Notes: generated from the sequence alone by a model not told the origin. A DNA stretch of 33,091 nt from Eubacteriales bacterium (GCA_029009055.1 JAQXJR010000003.1:1-33091), one strand, 5' to 3'; shown: positions 8,526 through 16,372, counted from the first letter of the stretch. A program made the numbers and translations.

Positions 8526-9131
8526 ATGGTAATAGGCGGTACGAAATTATACATACTCATGATGATGTTCGCCCTGTGCTCTATGTTGGGGCTGGGCGTG
8601 GAGCAGCTTCTCTGGAGAGCGGCGGGGAATAAAGGAAGGCGGGGTCTCATGCGCGAGCCTTTCGGTGTCATGTACGGAATTGCCGGCTTTCTGGCTCTCA
8701 TGGTCAGGGCTAATGTGGGCAGCTTCATATTATCGCTGTTGATACTGTTGGTCCTGTGCCTGGGCCTGAGCTACGGCATGCCTTTACTGACGCGATTCCT
8801 AAGCGGCGTCGAGATATGGAGTTTCTCCAGGCCTTCTGTTATCGGAGCAGTAGTCGGAGCCTTCGAGCTCTCCCTTACAGCAAAGCTCATAGCGCGTGGG
8901 CTTGGGGCTCTGCCGGCCATGCTTTCCATGGTCCTGCTCATAGCCTATTACTCTGCTTTCGTTTATACAGGTGTAGACGCTTTCTCGCTTCTTCATAGCT
9001 TGAAGAAAATCACAGCCAATAAAAAAACGCTGACCGATGATCAGCGTAAGATAATAATAAAACCGTATGTCAGATGGATACAGGCATATCCGAATGTGAA
9101 GAAGGCTTTGAAACAGGCGCTCTGGGTCTAG
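8526..9131 (+). CDS. Small polytopic membrane protein, possibly CmpB-like (PF06541-type)
   Basis: A 201-residue protein with about five hydrophobic segments (residues 8-25, 45-62, 66-83, 103-120 and 130-150) and a basic C-terminus. It has a Glu in the first helix (GVEQLLW) and the pattern R..FGVMYG after it. These resemble the E and GPF..IYG signature of proteins annotated as putative type IV ABC transporter (CmpB-like), but the match is weak and the function is unknown. The start follows the stop of the DUF218 gene by 19 bases with only a poor ribosome site, so co-transcription with that gene is likely. It ends in a convergent gap containing a parS-like palindrome. Confidence 0.6.
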   Translation: MVIGGTKLYILMMMFALCSMLGLGVEQLLWRAAGNKGRRGLMREPFGVMYGIAGFLALMVRANVGSFILSLLILLVLCLGLSYGMPLLTRFLSGVEIWSFSRPSVIGAVVGAFELSLTAKLIARGLGALPAMLSMVLLIAYYSAFVYTGVDAFSLLHSLKKITANKKTLTDDQRKIIIKPYVRWIQAYPNVKKALKQALWV

Positions 9132-9188
9132 GATGGCTGTCAGAGCGGGAGTCTGCGGAAACTGGTGCCGCGGCTGTGCCGGAGGGAA

Positions 9189-9204
9189 TGTTTCACGGGA
9201 AACA
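9189..9204. promoter_or_regulatory. parS-like 16-bp palindrome
   Basis: TGTTTCACGGGAAACA differs from the chromosomal parS consensus TGTTTCACGTGAAACA at one central base. It lies between two convergent genes. Outer arms AGGGAA and TTCCCT extend the symmetry imperfectly. No T-run follows on either strand, so it does not look like a normal terminator. Confidence 0.5.
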
Positions 9205-9246
9205 TTTGTTCCCTTACTCTGGCGGCCGCTTATAGGAGGACATATT

Positions 9247-10005
9247 TTATTCCTGCGGCAGGGCGAGTTTCTGCTCCTCCTCAGGCAGACCTGAGATAAC
9301 TGTGTCGCGGACCTGTGTCTCCAGCTGGCGGATGGCTTTACGGTCGAGAGACGCGGTATCTACAGCAGGGTGGATAGCGACGTAGACGTCCACTCCCTTA
9401 TGGGCGGAACCTGTTTCCTCGTATATATGATATGTACCGTTTATGGTAACAGGTACTATCTTAGCCTTAGCCATGGTGGCGAGCTTAAAACTCCCAGCTT
9501 TAAATGGCGCTGTGACAGGGCCCTTACTCCTGGTGCCTTCAGGGAATATTACCATGTTAAAACCGCGCTTTACCTGAGCGACCCCTTCTTTCATGCTGGC
9601 GATCGCTTCACGAGGGTTTCCGCGCTTGAGGAAGACACCGTGTATATTCTGTATCCATTTACCTATGTAAGGGACTTTCCTGAGCTCTTCCTTTGCTACG
9701 AAACCGAGCTGGTGGCCGCGGAAGGCGACTAACAGCGCGACTATATCGGCATAGCCCTGATGATTGCTTATTACGACGAAGCCGTCCTTCTCAGGGATGT
9801 TCTCGGTCCCGGTTACGTGTAGGTCAACATCGAATATCTCTAAGACGCGGCTGGCCCACTTATATGTGCTGTTCGCCAGAGCTTCCTGCTCAGCGGGATC
9901 GCCTCCGGAATTTCGGGCAGCGGCTATGTCCTTACTATAGTGATTAAAGGACCTTAGGGACCCTAAAACTTTAAGTCCCGCGGATAATGTACCGATTTTA
10001 GACAT
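9247..10005 (-). CDS. plsC: 1-acyl-sn-glycerol-3-phosphate acyltransferase
   Basis: PlsC acylates lysophosphatidic acid to phosphatidic acid in phospholipid synthesis. The 252-residue protein carries the HX4D motif as SNHQGYAD (His82, Asp87) and the acceptor-binding FPEGTRS motif (Glu156), in the right order and spacing. The nearest strong AGGAGG lies more than 30 bases before the ATG, separated from it by a perfect hairpin ACAGCC-gtct-GGCTGT. There is no closer ATG, GTG or TTG in frame; a CTG in frame would add seven residues. It is divergent from the PAP2 phosphatase gene, and both could act on phosphatidate. Confidence 0.9.
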   Translation of the reverse strand: MSKIGTLSAGLKVLGSLRSFNHYSKDIAAARNSGGDPAEQEALANSTYKWASRVLEIFDVDLHVTGTENIPEKDGFVVISNHQGYADIVALLVAFRGHQLGFVAKEELRKVPYIGKWIQNIHGVFLKRGNPREAIASMKEGVAQVKRGFNMVIFPEGTRSKGPVTAPFKAGSFKLATMAKAKIVPVTINGTYHIYEETGSAHKGVDVYVAIHPAVDTASLDRKAIRQLETQVRDTVISGLPEEEQKLALPQE

Positions 10006-10050
10006 AATTTCGTTAATTACAGCCAGACGGCTGTTTTCCTCCTAATGAAA

Positions 10051-10079
10051 AGTATATAATAATTTTTTTATCAGCACAA
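10051..10079 (-). promoter_or_regulatory. Predicted plsC promoter, overlapping a possible PAP2 promoter
   Basis: On the minus strand TTGTGC (10074-10079), 17 bases, then TATACT (10051-10056). On the plus strand a TATAAT overlaps at 10055-10060 and could serve the divergent PAP2 gene, though its -35 (TGTTTT) is weak. The two polymerases would compete for the same DNA. Confidence 0.5.
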
Positions 10080-10126
10080 TAAAGAAGGCTCTTCAGTCGG
10101 CCGGGCCGGCAGGAAAGGAAGTTGTT

Positions 10127-10843
10127 TTGAAGGAAGAAAATGATATTTTAAGAGTAGACCCAGATACCGGAAAGCTTAACAATTACAGGCACAGGCTGAT
10201 AGCGGGTGCTGTACTGCTTGCTTTCTTCTGCTTATGGACATTCATGGTAGTCTCCGGCCGCACTCAGAGTCTGGACGATAAGGTGTGGGCTTCCATGATA
10301 AGCCTCAGGACACCTGCGATGAATAAGGTACTGGTGGTAATAACTAAGGCTGGAAATTCTAAAAGCGTGATCGCTGTCATGCTGGCCCTGCTGATCATTC
10401 CTCAGACGCGGATATCTACAGGACTTCCGGCGGCCATCTCCAGCGCGGTGTCCCTGGCCATCTATAAGGTCCTGAAAGTCTCCATAGCCCGGCCGCGCCC
10501 GAATCCGGCCTTCTGGCTCGTGCAGGAGCACGGCTTCTCCTTCCCCAGCGGGCACTCTATGAATGGAATGCTTTGCTATGGTATAATAATATTCCTGTTA
10601 TGGAGGAGCTTCGGGGATAAGAAGCCGGTCAGGGTCCTCTGCGCGTTCATGGCGGCGTTGATACTGTGTATCGGCTTCAGCAGGATGTACGTAGGCGTCC
10701 ACTACTTCTCGGACGTGATAGGGGGCTGGACGGCCGGCCTGGCTGAGCTGATGTTCTTCTCCACGGCGCTGGACGAAGCCAACAGGAGGCTCGCTTCTAA
10801 GAGCAAAGCCTTTATGCGTTCTTCCCTCCCGGGCGGCCGCTGA
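10127..10843 (+). CDS. PAP2-superfamily membrane phosphatase
   Basis: A 238-residue integral membrane phosphatase with about five to six hydrophobic segments. The three lipid-phosphatase motifs are intact: K117 to RP (KVSIARPRP), PSGH at 140-143, and SR...H...D with Ser185, Arg186, His192 and Asp196. Family members remove phosphate from undecaprenyl diphosphate, phosphatidylglycerol phosphate or phosphatidate; the divergent plsC hints at lipid substrates but does not decide. The start is TTG at 10127, chosen because AGGAAAGGA ends about seven bases upstream and the first ATG in frame would cut into the protein. Confidence 0.87.
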   Translation: MKEENDILRVDPDTGKLNNYRHRLIAGAVLLAFFCLWTFMVVSGRTQSLDDKVWASMISLRTPAMNKVLVVITKAGNSKSVIAVMLALLIIPQTRISTGLPAAISSAVSLAIYKVLKVSIARPRPNPAFWLVQEHGFSFPSGHSMNGMLCYGIIIFLLWRSFGDKKPVRVLCAFMAALILCIGFSRMYVGVHYFSDVIGGWTAGLAELMFFSTALDEANRRLASKSKAFMRSSLPGGR

Positions 10844-10867
10844 TCATCTGGACGCGGCTAGATAATA

Positions 10868-10876
10868 TGGTATAAA
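10868..10876 (+). promoter_or_regulatory. Extended -10 promoter of the nucleotidyltransferase gene
   Basis: TGGTATAAA (TG, one base, then TATAAA) about 32 bases before the start codon. No convincing -35 was found. Readthrough from the PAP2 gene is also possible, since no terminator is evident between them. Confidence 0.4.
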
Positions 10877-10907
10877 ATATTCGATTTTGATTGAAAAAGA
10901 GGATTTT

Positions 10908-11831
10908 ATGATGAAAAAACCGATAATTCTGGTCATGGCTGCCGGCATGGGCAGCAGGTATGGCGGCCTCAAGCAGATAGACCCTGTCGGGGACCACGGC
11001 GAGGTCATCCTGGATTTCTCCCTTTACGACGCTATGATGGCTGGCTTCGAGAGGGCAGTCCTGGTCATAAAGAAGGAGAATGAAGAGGCTTTCCGCGAGA
11101 TGATAGATGAGCGCGAGGGTAAGCGCATGGAGATAAACTACGCTTTCCAGGAATTGAGCGATATACCTGAGGGGTATGATGTACCGGAAGGGCGCGTGAA
11201 ACCATGGGGCACGGCCCACGCTGTCTACAGCGCCAGAGAATATCTGGACGCTCCGTTCGCCGTGATAAACGCCGATGATTACTACGGACCGGGCGCTTTC
11301 CAGGTCATGTACGATTTCCTCGATGGCGCGAAAGACGGTCAGGTCATGAATTACGCCATGGTCGCTTTCAACATAGAGAAGACCCTGACAGAGAACGGCA
11401 CTGTGGCGCGCGGTGTCTGCGAAGTTTCGGATGACGGCATGCTGGAGTCTGTGACAGAGAGGACTAAAATCATGTGGAGGGGCGACACGCCTGCCTTCAC
11501 TGAAGATGGCGGGGAGACATGGACGGACGTAGCGCCGGGGACCCCGGTATCCATGAACCTTTGGGGATTCACGCCATCCATGGTAGATGAGATAGGTAGG
11601 AACTTTAAGCCGTTCCTGGACGATGTCCTGAGGACGAACCCTCTTAAGGGCGAGTACATGCTGCCGACAGTGGTTTCAAGCCTGATAGAAGCCGGGAAGG
11701 CCCAGGTACGTGTGCTCCACTCACACGATAAGTGGTACGGAGTAACATATAAAGAAGACAGAGAATCTGTCGTGAACGCTTTGCAAAGCATGAAGGATAA
11801 GGGGCTCTACCCTGACATTCTCTGGAGATAA
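10908..11831 (+). CDS. Sugar-phosphate nucleotidyltransferase family protein
   Basis: A nucleotidyltransferase of the GT-A-like NTP_transferase family, about 307 residues. The N-terminus has the nucleotide-binding signature AAGMGSRYGGLKQ (G-X-G-X-R and Lys), and the metal-binding segment is VINADDYYG. GTAHAV and MNLWGFTPSM are other family-like stretches. Such enzymes make NDP-sugars from sugar-1-phosphates, but neither sugar nor base can be named, and no sugar-pathway neighbour helps. AAGAGG (10897-10902) supports ATG at 10908 or the adjacent ATG at 10911. Confidence 0.82.
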   Translation: MMKKPIILVMAAGMGSRYGGLKQIDPVGDHGEVILDFSLYDAMMAGFERAVLVIKKENEEAFREMIDEREGKRMEINYAFQELSDIPEGYDVPEGRVKPWGTAHAVYSAREYLDAPFAVINADDYYGPGAFQVMYDFLDGAKDGQVMNYAMVAFNIEKTLTENGTVARGVCEVSDDGMLESVTERTKIMWRGDTPAFTEDGGETWTDVAPGTPVSMNLWGFTPSMVDEIGRNFKPFLDDVLRTNPLKGEYMLPTVVSSLIEAGKAQVRVLHSHDKWYGVTYKEDRESVVNALQSMKDKGLYPDILWR

Positions 11832-11856
11832 GGTTGGAGATAATAGCAAAAAAGCC

Positions 11857-11885
11857 TTGCATTACCGCGCGCCAGCGATTATAAT
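11857..11885 (+). promoter_or_regulatory. Promoter of the rpsF-ssb-rpsR operon
   Basis: TTGCAT (11857-11862), 17 bases, TATAAT (11880-11885): the best-spaced sigma-A promoter in this part of the window, as expected for a ribosomal-protein operon. Confidence 0.75.
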
Positions 11886-11900
11886 AGTTAAGCGTATTTT

Positions 11901-11947
11901 CAGACACGATCCGTGCCTGTAAATCTCTGCGCCGGGAGAATCGGCGC
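11901..11947 (+). promoter_or_regulatory. Structured rpsF leader, candidate S6:S18 autoregulatory element
   Basis: Two hairpins precede rpsF. The first, 11901-11919, pairs CAG-a-CACG with CGTG-c-CTG; the second, 11929-11947, pairs GCGCCG with CGGCGC around a seven-base loop. S6:S18-binding leaders are known upstream of rpsF in many bacteria and use a CCG bulge. A CCG is present at the loop edge of hairpin 1, but a match to the known motif was not established. Confidence 0.4.
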
Positions 11948-11975
11948 CGTTAAAGTCCATAGGGAGGTGAAAAGT

Positions 11976-12269
11976 ATGGTAAATTATGAACTGATGGTAG
12001 TTATCGATCCATCTCTTGATGAAGCTAAGAGAAATGAACTTCTCGAGAACATTAAGAACATCATCGCCGCTGACGGTGAGGTTACAGATGTTAATGAGAA
12101 GGACTGGGGTCTGAGAAAGCTCGCTTATCCTATCGAGAAGAAGTCCGAGGGATATTATGTAGTAGTTGAGTTCCAGGCTGAACCAACACTGCCTAAGGAG
12201 CTCGACAGAAGGCTCAGAATCTCTGACAGCGTCATGAGACATATTATTGTGAATAAAGACGAGAAATAA
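11976..12269 (+). CDS. rpsF: 30S ribosomal protein S6
   Basis: S6 binds the platform of the 30S subunit together with S18. The 97-residue length and the start MVNYELMVVIDP are typical, as are WGLRKLAYPIEKK and RISDSVMRHIIV. An excellent AGGGAGGTGA ribosome site at 11961-11970 selects ATG 11976; an ORF extension further upstream is not coding. It leads the conserved rpsF-ssb-rpsR operon, with ssb 12 bases downstream. Confidence 0.96.
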   Translation: MVNYELMVVIDPSLDEAKRNELLENIKNIIAADGEVTDVNEKDWGLRKLAYPIEKKSEGYYVVVEFQAEPTLPKELDRRLRISDSVMRHIIVNKDEK

Positions 12270-12281
12270 ACGGGGTAAGAT

Positions 12282-12845
12282 ATGAACAGTGTTATTTTGA
12301 TCGGCAGACTGACTAGGGATCCTGAGGTCAGATATACATCGGGAACACAGATGGCGATAGCGACGTTCAATCTTGCGGTAGATAGGCCACAGAGACAGGG
12401 GCAGGAGAAGCAGACAGACTTCCCGAGAGTCACTGTTTTCGGAAGACAGGCTGAGACATGCGAGAAGTACCTTAAGAAGGGCAGACTCGTATGCGTCAGC
12501 GGCAGGCTGCAGACCGGAAGTTATAAGAACAAGAATGGTGACACTGTGTATACGACCGATGTCGTTGCTAACAGAGTCGAGTTCCTCGAATGGGGAGACA
12601 GACAGGGTTCCCGCGGCGATTACCAGGATTACCCTTCCGCAGGTTATAATGACGGCGGATATGGTAACGGTGGACGCCAGGGCGGAAACGGCGGTTACGA
12701 TAATGGCTACAGCAGACAGGGAGGTCAGGCTTCAGGCAGACCTCAGCGCGACAGCCAGTACGTGAACGCGGGCAGCGGCAGTAATTCTGACGATCAGGAC
12801 ATGCCTGAGGATTTTGAAGCAATTGAAGAGGATATCCCATTCTAG
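12282..12845 (+). CDS. ssb: Single-stranded DNA-binding protein
   Basis: SSB coats single-stranded DNA in replication and repair. The OB-fold occupies residues 1-110 ([42 protein letters not shown]). A Gly/Asn/Gln-rich disordered tail follows, ending in the acidic tip EEDIPF that recruits partner proteins. Length (187 residues) is normal. Position between rpsF and rpsR is the conserved Bacillota arrangement, so this is the housekeeping SSB rather than a phage copy. Confidence 0.96.
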   Translation: MNSVILIGRLTRDPEVRYTSGTQMAIATFNLAVDRPQRQGQEKQTDFPRVTVFGRQAETCEKYLKKGRLVCVSGRLQTGSYKNKNGDTVYTTDVVANRVEFLEWGDRQGSRGDYQDYPSAGYNDGGYGNGGRQGGNGGYDNGYSRQGGQASGRPQRDSQYVNAGSGSNSDDQDMPEDFEAIEEDIPF

Positions 12846-12877
12846 CGGATACCGTCTCATCGAAAGGAAATAAGAGA

Positions 12878-13117
12878 ATGGAAAATAAGAAGAGATTCAG
12901 CGGCGGACCTAGAAGAAAGAAGGTTTGCCAGTTCTGCGCTGATAAGGACGCAGTCATCGATTATAAGGACGTTGAGAAGCTTAAGAACTTCGTAACAGGC
13001 CGTGGTAAGATTCTTCCTAAGAGAGTCACAGGCACATGCGCTAAGCACCAGAGAGACATCGCTAAGGCTGTTAAGAGAGCCAGAGTCGTAGCTCTGCTGC
13101 CATTCGACGCCAATTAA
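12878..13117 (+). CDS. rpsR: 30S ribosomal protein S18
   Basis: A 79-residue basic protein with the S18 features CQFCADK near the N-terminus, [40 protein letters not shown] and the hydrophobic end ALLPF. It pairs with S6 on the 30S platform. An AAAGGAAA ribosome site precedes the ATG. It is the last gene of the operon and is followed by a strong terminator; rplI and dnaB/dnaC, which often follow in other genomes, are not next here. Confidence 0.96.
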   Translation: MENKKRFSGGPRRKKVCQFCADKDAVIDYKDVEKLKNFVTGRGKILPKRVTGTCAKHQRDIAKAVKRARVVALLPFDAN

Positions 13118-13155
13118 TCGAAACCGGTTCTAATAGAACTATATCGATCATCAGA

Positions 13156-13190
13156 AGACTCGTCATCCGAGAGGGTGGCGGGTCTTTTTT
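13156..13190 (+). terminator. Terminator of the rpsF operon
   Basis: A 13-bp stem (13156-13168 with 13173-13185, including G-T pairs) closes on GAGA and is followed by six T. It lies 39 bases after rpsR. Confidence 0.88.
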
Positions 13191-13251
13191 CGTTTTTGCT
13201 AAGCGAAGCGGGCGGTGAAATCAGACGTGCCGAACCGGTGATTCGGAGCAA

Positions 13252-13280
13252 TAAAAAGCGCATCGCGCATAGGCGATGCG
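13252..13280 (-). terminator. Terminator of hisD
   Basis: CGCATCGC (13259-13266) pairs with GCGATGCG (13273-13280). On the minus strand the stem is followed by a T-run (A at 13253-13257 on the plus strand). It lies 63 bases beyond the hisD stop. Confidence 0.8.
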
Positions 13281-13343
13281 TATAATCAAGCATTTGCAAG
13301 GGGAATATCAATCGTATATCTGCGATGTAGAAATCCCGAGGTT

Positions 13344-14603
13344 TTAGTTCCTCTTCTTCGCGGCTTCCGAGTGACCGATGAGTCCCTCGCCCAGAGCCAG
13401 GCGGGAAACGAGCGGCGAAAGCTTAGCCGCGGCCTCGCGGGTCATGTACTGGCTCGTCGCGATCTTAAGGAACTTACCTACCCAGACGCCGCCTGTGTAG
13501 CGGGCAGCGCGGAGCGTAGGAAGCGTGTGGTTCGTTCCGGAAGCGTAATCTCCGAACACCTCAGCCGTGTTAGGTCCCACGAACAGGGAGCCGTAGTTCA
13601 CGAGTCTGTCCTGGAGCTCTTCGGCGTTAACCGTGTTAAGTTCCAGGTGTTCAGGCGCGAAGTTATTAGCGTATTCCACAGCTTCATCGTCGTTATCGAA
13701 TACCATGACCTGAGCGTTATTAGCCCAGGAAACCTTAGCTATTTCAGCTGTCGGAAGCCATGAAAGCTCTTCCTCTACAGCGGCGATGACCTTACGGCCG
13801 AATTCCTCGCTGTTAGTGAGTAAGACAGCCTTAGCGTTCACGTCGTGTTCTGACTGAGCCAGGCAGTCCGCAGCTATAGTGGCAGGGTCGGCGTGGTCGT
13901 CAGCTATGATGAGGAGCTCCGTAGGTCCCGCCACGAAGTCTATGCCGATCTGGCCGTAGCACTGGCGCTTAGCCTCAGCTACGTACCTGTTTCCCGGGCC
14001 TACTATGAGGTCTACAGGCTTTATCTGTTCTGTTCCATAAGCAAAGGCAGCTATTGCCTGGGCTCCGCCGACTCCGTATATCTCGTCGGCTCCAGCCAGG
14101 TCCATAGCGACCAAAGTTTTATAATTAATGGAAGTCTTACCCTTCTCGACAGGGCTGGCAGCGCAGACGCGCTTAACGCCGGCTACCTTCGCGGGTGTGA
14201 TCAGCATGAGGGCTGAGCTGTAGAGAGGGAATGTGCCTCCCGGAACGTAGCAAAGCGCTGACTCTATAGGAATGATCCTGTGGCTGAGGTAGAGACCCGG
14301 CATAGGGCTGAAGTCCTTAACTTCGCTTACGGCCGCGCGCTGGGCTTCTGCGAATGCCTTAATGTTAGCGTGGGCAGCTTTCAGGTCAGCCAGATCTTCG
14401 TCGCTGATCTTATCATAGGCTTCTTTAATTTCTTCCGGTGTCACGCGGAAGGATTCCCTGTAAGCCCCGTCGAAACGGGTGCCGTAATCTCTAAGGGCCT
14501 GGTCGCCTTTCTCCCTTACAGTCCTGACTATGTCAGAGACTGTGTTCTCCAGGTCCCTCCTGTTCTCCTCGGAAACAGGTTTAGCTTCTTTAATGATTTT
14601 CAT
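13344..14603 (-). CDS. hisD: Histidinol dehydrogenase
   Basis: HisD oxidises histidinol to histidine in two NAD-dependent, zinc-assisted steps. The 419-residue protein has the family landmarks: VPGGTFPLYSSALM, VAGPTELLIIAD, AQSEHD (zinc ligands expected), APEHLE with Glu318-His319 matching the catalytic pair Glu326-His327 of E. coli, DYASGTNHTLPT, and a late His (GHSEAA) near the C-terminus. GGAG nine bases upstream supports the ATG. No other his genes are in the window. It lies 51 bases after the L,D-transpeptidase gene on the same strand, with no clear terminator between, so they may be co-transcribed. A stand-alone homologue acting on another amino alcohol cannot be excluded. Confidence 0.9.
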   Translation of the reverse strand: MKIIKEAKPVSEENRRDLENTVSDIVRTVREKGDQALRDYGTRFDGAYRESFRVTPEEIKEAYDKISDEDLADLKAAHANIKAFAEAQRAAVSEVKDFSPMPGLYLSHRIIPIESALCYVPGGTFPLYSSALMLITPAKVAGVKRVCAASPVEKGKTSINYKTLVAMDLAGADEIYGVGGAQAIAAFAYGTEQIKPVDLIVGPGNRYVAEAKRQCYGQIGIDFVAGPTELLIIADDHADPATIAADCLAQSEHDVNAKAVLLTNSEEFGRKVIAAVEEELSWLPTAEIAKVSWANNAQVMVFDNDDEAVEYANNFAPEHLELNTVNAEELQDRLVNYGSLFVGPNTAEVFGDYASGTNHTLPTLRAARYTGGVWVGKFLKIATSQYMTREAAAKLSPLVSRLALGEGLIGHSEAAKKRN

Positions 14604-14654
14604 TTATTATCTCCTGGTCTGAATACTCGTATTTCCAATACTCCGAGGGCTTCG

Positions 14655-16064
14655 CTATACGCCCTGTGCCGGCTGGTCCGGGCTCTCTGCCTGAGTCTGA
14701 GCCGCGTCTGAGCCGGTCGTTCCCGGCGTGTTCTGATGTGAGCCATTCGGGTCCGTCGGTGTTGTAGATGGATCTTCAGGTGTCGTCGGATCTGTCGGGT
14801 TCGTCGGATCTGTCGGCGTCGTCGGATCTGTCGGCGTCACTACAGGTTTAGTTACCTTTATCTTAGCCGTCACGGTCCTCTTCTTCTTCGGGTAATATTT
14901 ATTAGTTACCTTATAGTAGATCTTATATGTCCCTGCCTTGAGCTTATAGCTCTTCACGGACTTAAGCGGCGCGTTCTTAACTATGTATTTAGAGTCTGAT
15001 GTGCGCTTAATAGAAACAGTTACAGCGGATGTCCTGCTGCGGGACGCCTGCTTAGCGGAGATACCCTTTGCTAAGTTGACATTCTTACCTGCCTCGACCT
15101 TAAGATCCTTAACGCCCTTAATGGACGGCGTGGACTTATCGACTACCTTCACAGTAACAGTATAGGAGCCTGATGGCGCGTATTTATACTTCTTAGTATT
15201 GTACTTTACCTTATAGGTAGCGACCTTATTAGTGGAAAGGGATTTAACCTTAACGTATTTCTTCTTCTTAGAATCGTATCTCTTTATAGAAGAAACTGCG
15301 ACGTATTTAGTCACGTTCTCGTTAGCGTTAGGGTTCTTAGCTTTCACGAACTTAGTAGGCGCGCACTTAGAACCGTATGAGACAGTCCTGGTCTTCTTAC
15401 CCTTAAATACTGTCTTATACATATTAAAATTAGGGTTTTTCTTAGCAGGGTCTGTCGGGTCCCAGGACATGAGGGCGCCTGAGTAGTTCTTCTTCAGCTT
15501 AGGTCTGCCGAGAGGTCCCGGTTTCTTAGATCCGTAGATCTTAATCGTTGTTCCTACGCCGCAGTGGTCGTATATCCACTTAGCGTCCATGACGCACAGC
15601 CTGATGCAGCCGTGTGAAGCGGACGTGCCGAGCTTATTGAATTCAGCCGTAGCCTGAGAGCCGTTAGTCGGGTTATAGCACCATACGCCGTGGATGAAGA
15701 CACCGCCGTAGACATGCGCTGTGTACTGGGCGTAGTCGTCTACGTTATTCAGGCTCATAGCCAGCCAGCGGGATTTATAACCCATCTTATATGTTCCCTT
15801 AGCTGTGGAGTAGCTGAGACCGTTAGGACCGTAGTCGCCCGTTCCCGTCGAGCAAAGACAGGCGCGTATAGGTTTCCACTTCTTATCTATCTTCTGATAG
15901 ATGGTGACTACGTTTGCGGTGGTGTTCACCTTAATCATGTACTTACTGCTGCTCAAAGCCGCGTGCGACTTAGATAAAGCCGCCGATCCGAGCAGGATCA
16001 GGAAAGCCATGATGAGTATGATGAGAAGTTTCACCGCGTTGAAATTTCTCTTAATATTAGCCAT
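14655..16064 (-). CDS. Secreted L,D-transpeptidase (YkuD domain) with Lys-rich repeats and Pro/Thr tail
   Basis: Expected to cross-link peptidoglycan or attach proteins to it. The start MANIKRN is supported by AGAGG seven bases upstream; an earlier in-frame ATG has no ribosome site. A signal or anchor segment covers residues 10-35 (LLIILIMAFLILLGSAAL). The YkuD domain (about 45-190) has HGVWCYN and SHGCIRL with catalytic Cys153. Two Lys-rich, probably Ig-like beta regions follow (about 225-400), then a tail of TPTDPT repeats. No LPXTG or membrane anchor closes the protein, so retention may rely on charge or on an uncleaved N-terminal helix. The tail comes from an 18-bp repeat. Confidence 0.88.
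   Translation of the reverse strand: MANIKRNFNAVKLLIILIMAFLILLGSAALSKSHAALSSSKYMIKVNTTANVVTIYQKIDKKWKPIRACLCSTGTGDYGPNGLSYSTAKGTYKMGYKSRWLAMSLNNVDDYAQYTAHVYGGVFIHGVWCYNPTNGSQATAEFNKLGTSASHGCIRLCVMDAKWIYDHCGVGTTIKIYGSKKPGPLGRPKLKKNYSGALMSWDPTDPAKKNPNFNMYKTVFKGKKTRTVSYGSKCAPTKFVKAKNPNANENVTKYVAVSSIKRYDSKKKKYVKVKSLSTNKVATYKVKYNTKKYKYAPSGSYTVTVKVVDKSTPSIKGVKDLKVEAGKNVNLAKGISAKQASRSRTSAVTVSIKRTSDSKYIVKNAPLKSVKSYKLKAGTYKIYYKVTNKYYPKKKRTVTAKIKVTKPVVTPTDPTTPTDPTNPTDPTTPEDPSTTPTDPNGSHQNTPGTTGSDAAQTQAESPDQPAQGV
14783..14834 (-). repeat. Three 18-bp-period direct repeats coding the Pro/Thr tail
   Basis: TCGTCGGATCTGTCGG begins at 14783, 14801 and 14819, each copy 16 bases with a two-base variable gap. 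On the coding strand each unit gives six residues of the TPTDPT type. Copy-number change would alter tail length without breaking the frame. Confidence 0.8.
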
Positions 16065-16114
16065 AAATATACCTCTGGATAATGAAAAATAATGATAGAG
16101 CATATACATCAACT

Positions 16115-16120
16115 ATTATA
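16115..16120 (-). promoter_or_regulatory. Possible -10 element of the L,D-transpeptidase gene
   Basis: TATAAT on the minus strand, 50 bases before the start codon. The -35 region is poor, and there is no TG extension. The 308 bases between the two divergent starts otherwise hold the palindrome, the second promoter and the structured leader listed next. Confidence 0.4.
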
Positions 16121-16158
16121 GTATATTCTTACCCGATTTACTAGCTAAACTAACAGAA

Positions 16159-16172
16159 AAATCACGTGATTT
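16159..16172. promoter_or_regulatory. Perfect 14-bp palindrome between divergent promoters, probable operator
   Basis: AAATCACGTGATTT is fully symmetric. It sits 22 bases upstream of the -35 of the CoA-transferase promoter and upstream of the minus-strand promoter, a normal position for a dimeric regulator acting on one or both genes. The regulator is not encoded nearby. Confidence 0.5.
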
Positions 16173-16194
16173 CAATGTTTCCGGGTTGTTTGGT

Positions 16195-16223
16195 TTGACC
16201 TGACTTTTACTGAGTAGTATAAT
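16195..16223 (+). promoter_or_regulatory. Promoter of the CoA-transferase gene
   Basis: TTGACC (16195-16200), 17 bases, TATAAT (16218-16223): near-consensus sigma-A. It predicts a leader of about 140 nt. Confidence 0.75.
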
Positions 16224-16278
16224 TTCTGATATATGATTTAAAATGATTTGCAGTTTACCCTATTACACCGGACGTAGC

Positions 16279-16327
16279 CGCGGGAGCGTTGGAAACTCTG
16301 ACGCGCGGGCGTCGGGGACCTCCCGCG
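16279..16327 (+). promoter_or_regulatory. GC-rich stem-loop in the CoA-transferase 5' leader
   Basis: An 8-bp perfect outer stem, CGCGGGAG (16279-16286) with CTCCCGCG (16320-16327), encloses a second hairpin GACGC-gcgg-GCGTC (16300-16313). No T-run follows, so it is not a terminator. The ribosome site lies about 25 bases beyond it. Confidence 0.5.
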
Positions 16328-16372
16328 CCTCACGCTGCTATGAGTGACTTTAAGAAAGGAAGACGTTTACTT

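Noticed and set aside
9183-9215. The 9.19-kb palindrome as a simple terminator
   Set aside because: The extended stem needs a four-base bulge and no T-run follows on either strand; the parS-like reading explains the central 16 bases better, although both remain possible.
16159-16172. Second parS site
   Set aside because: Only the central eight bases agree; the conserved outer TGTT/AACA positions of parS do not match.
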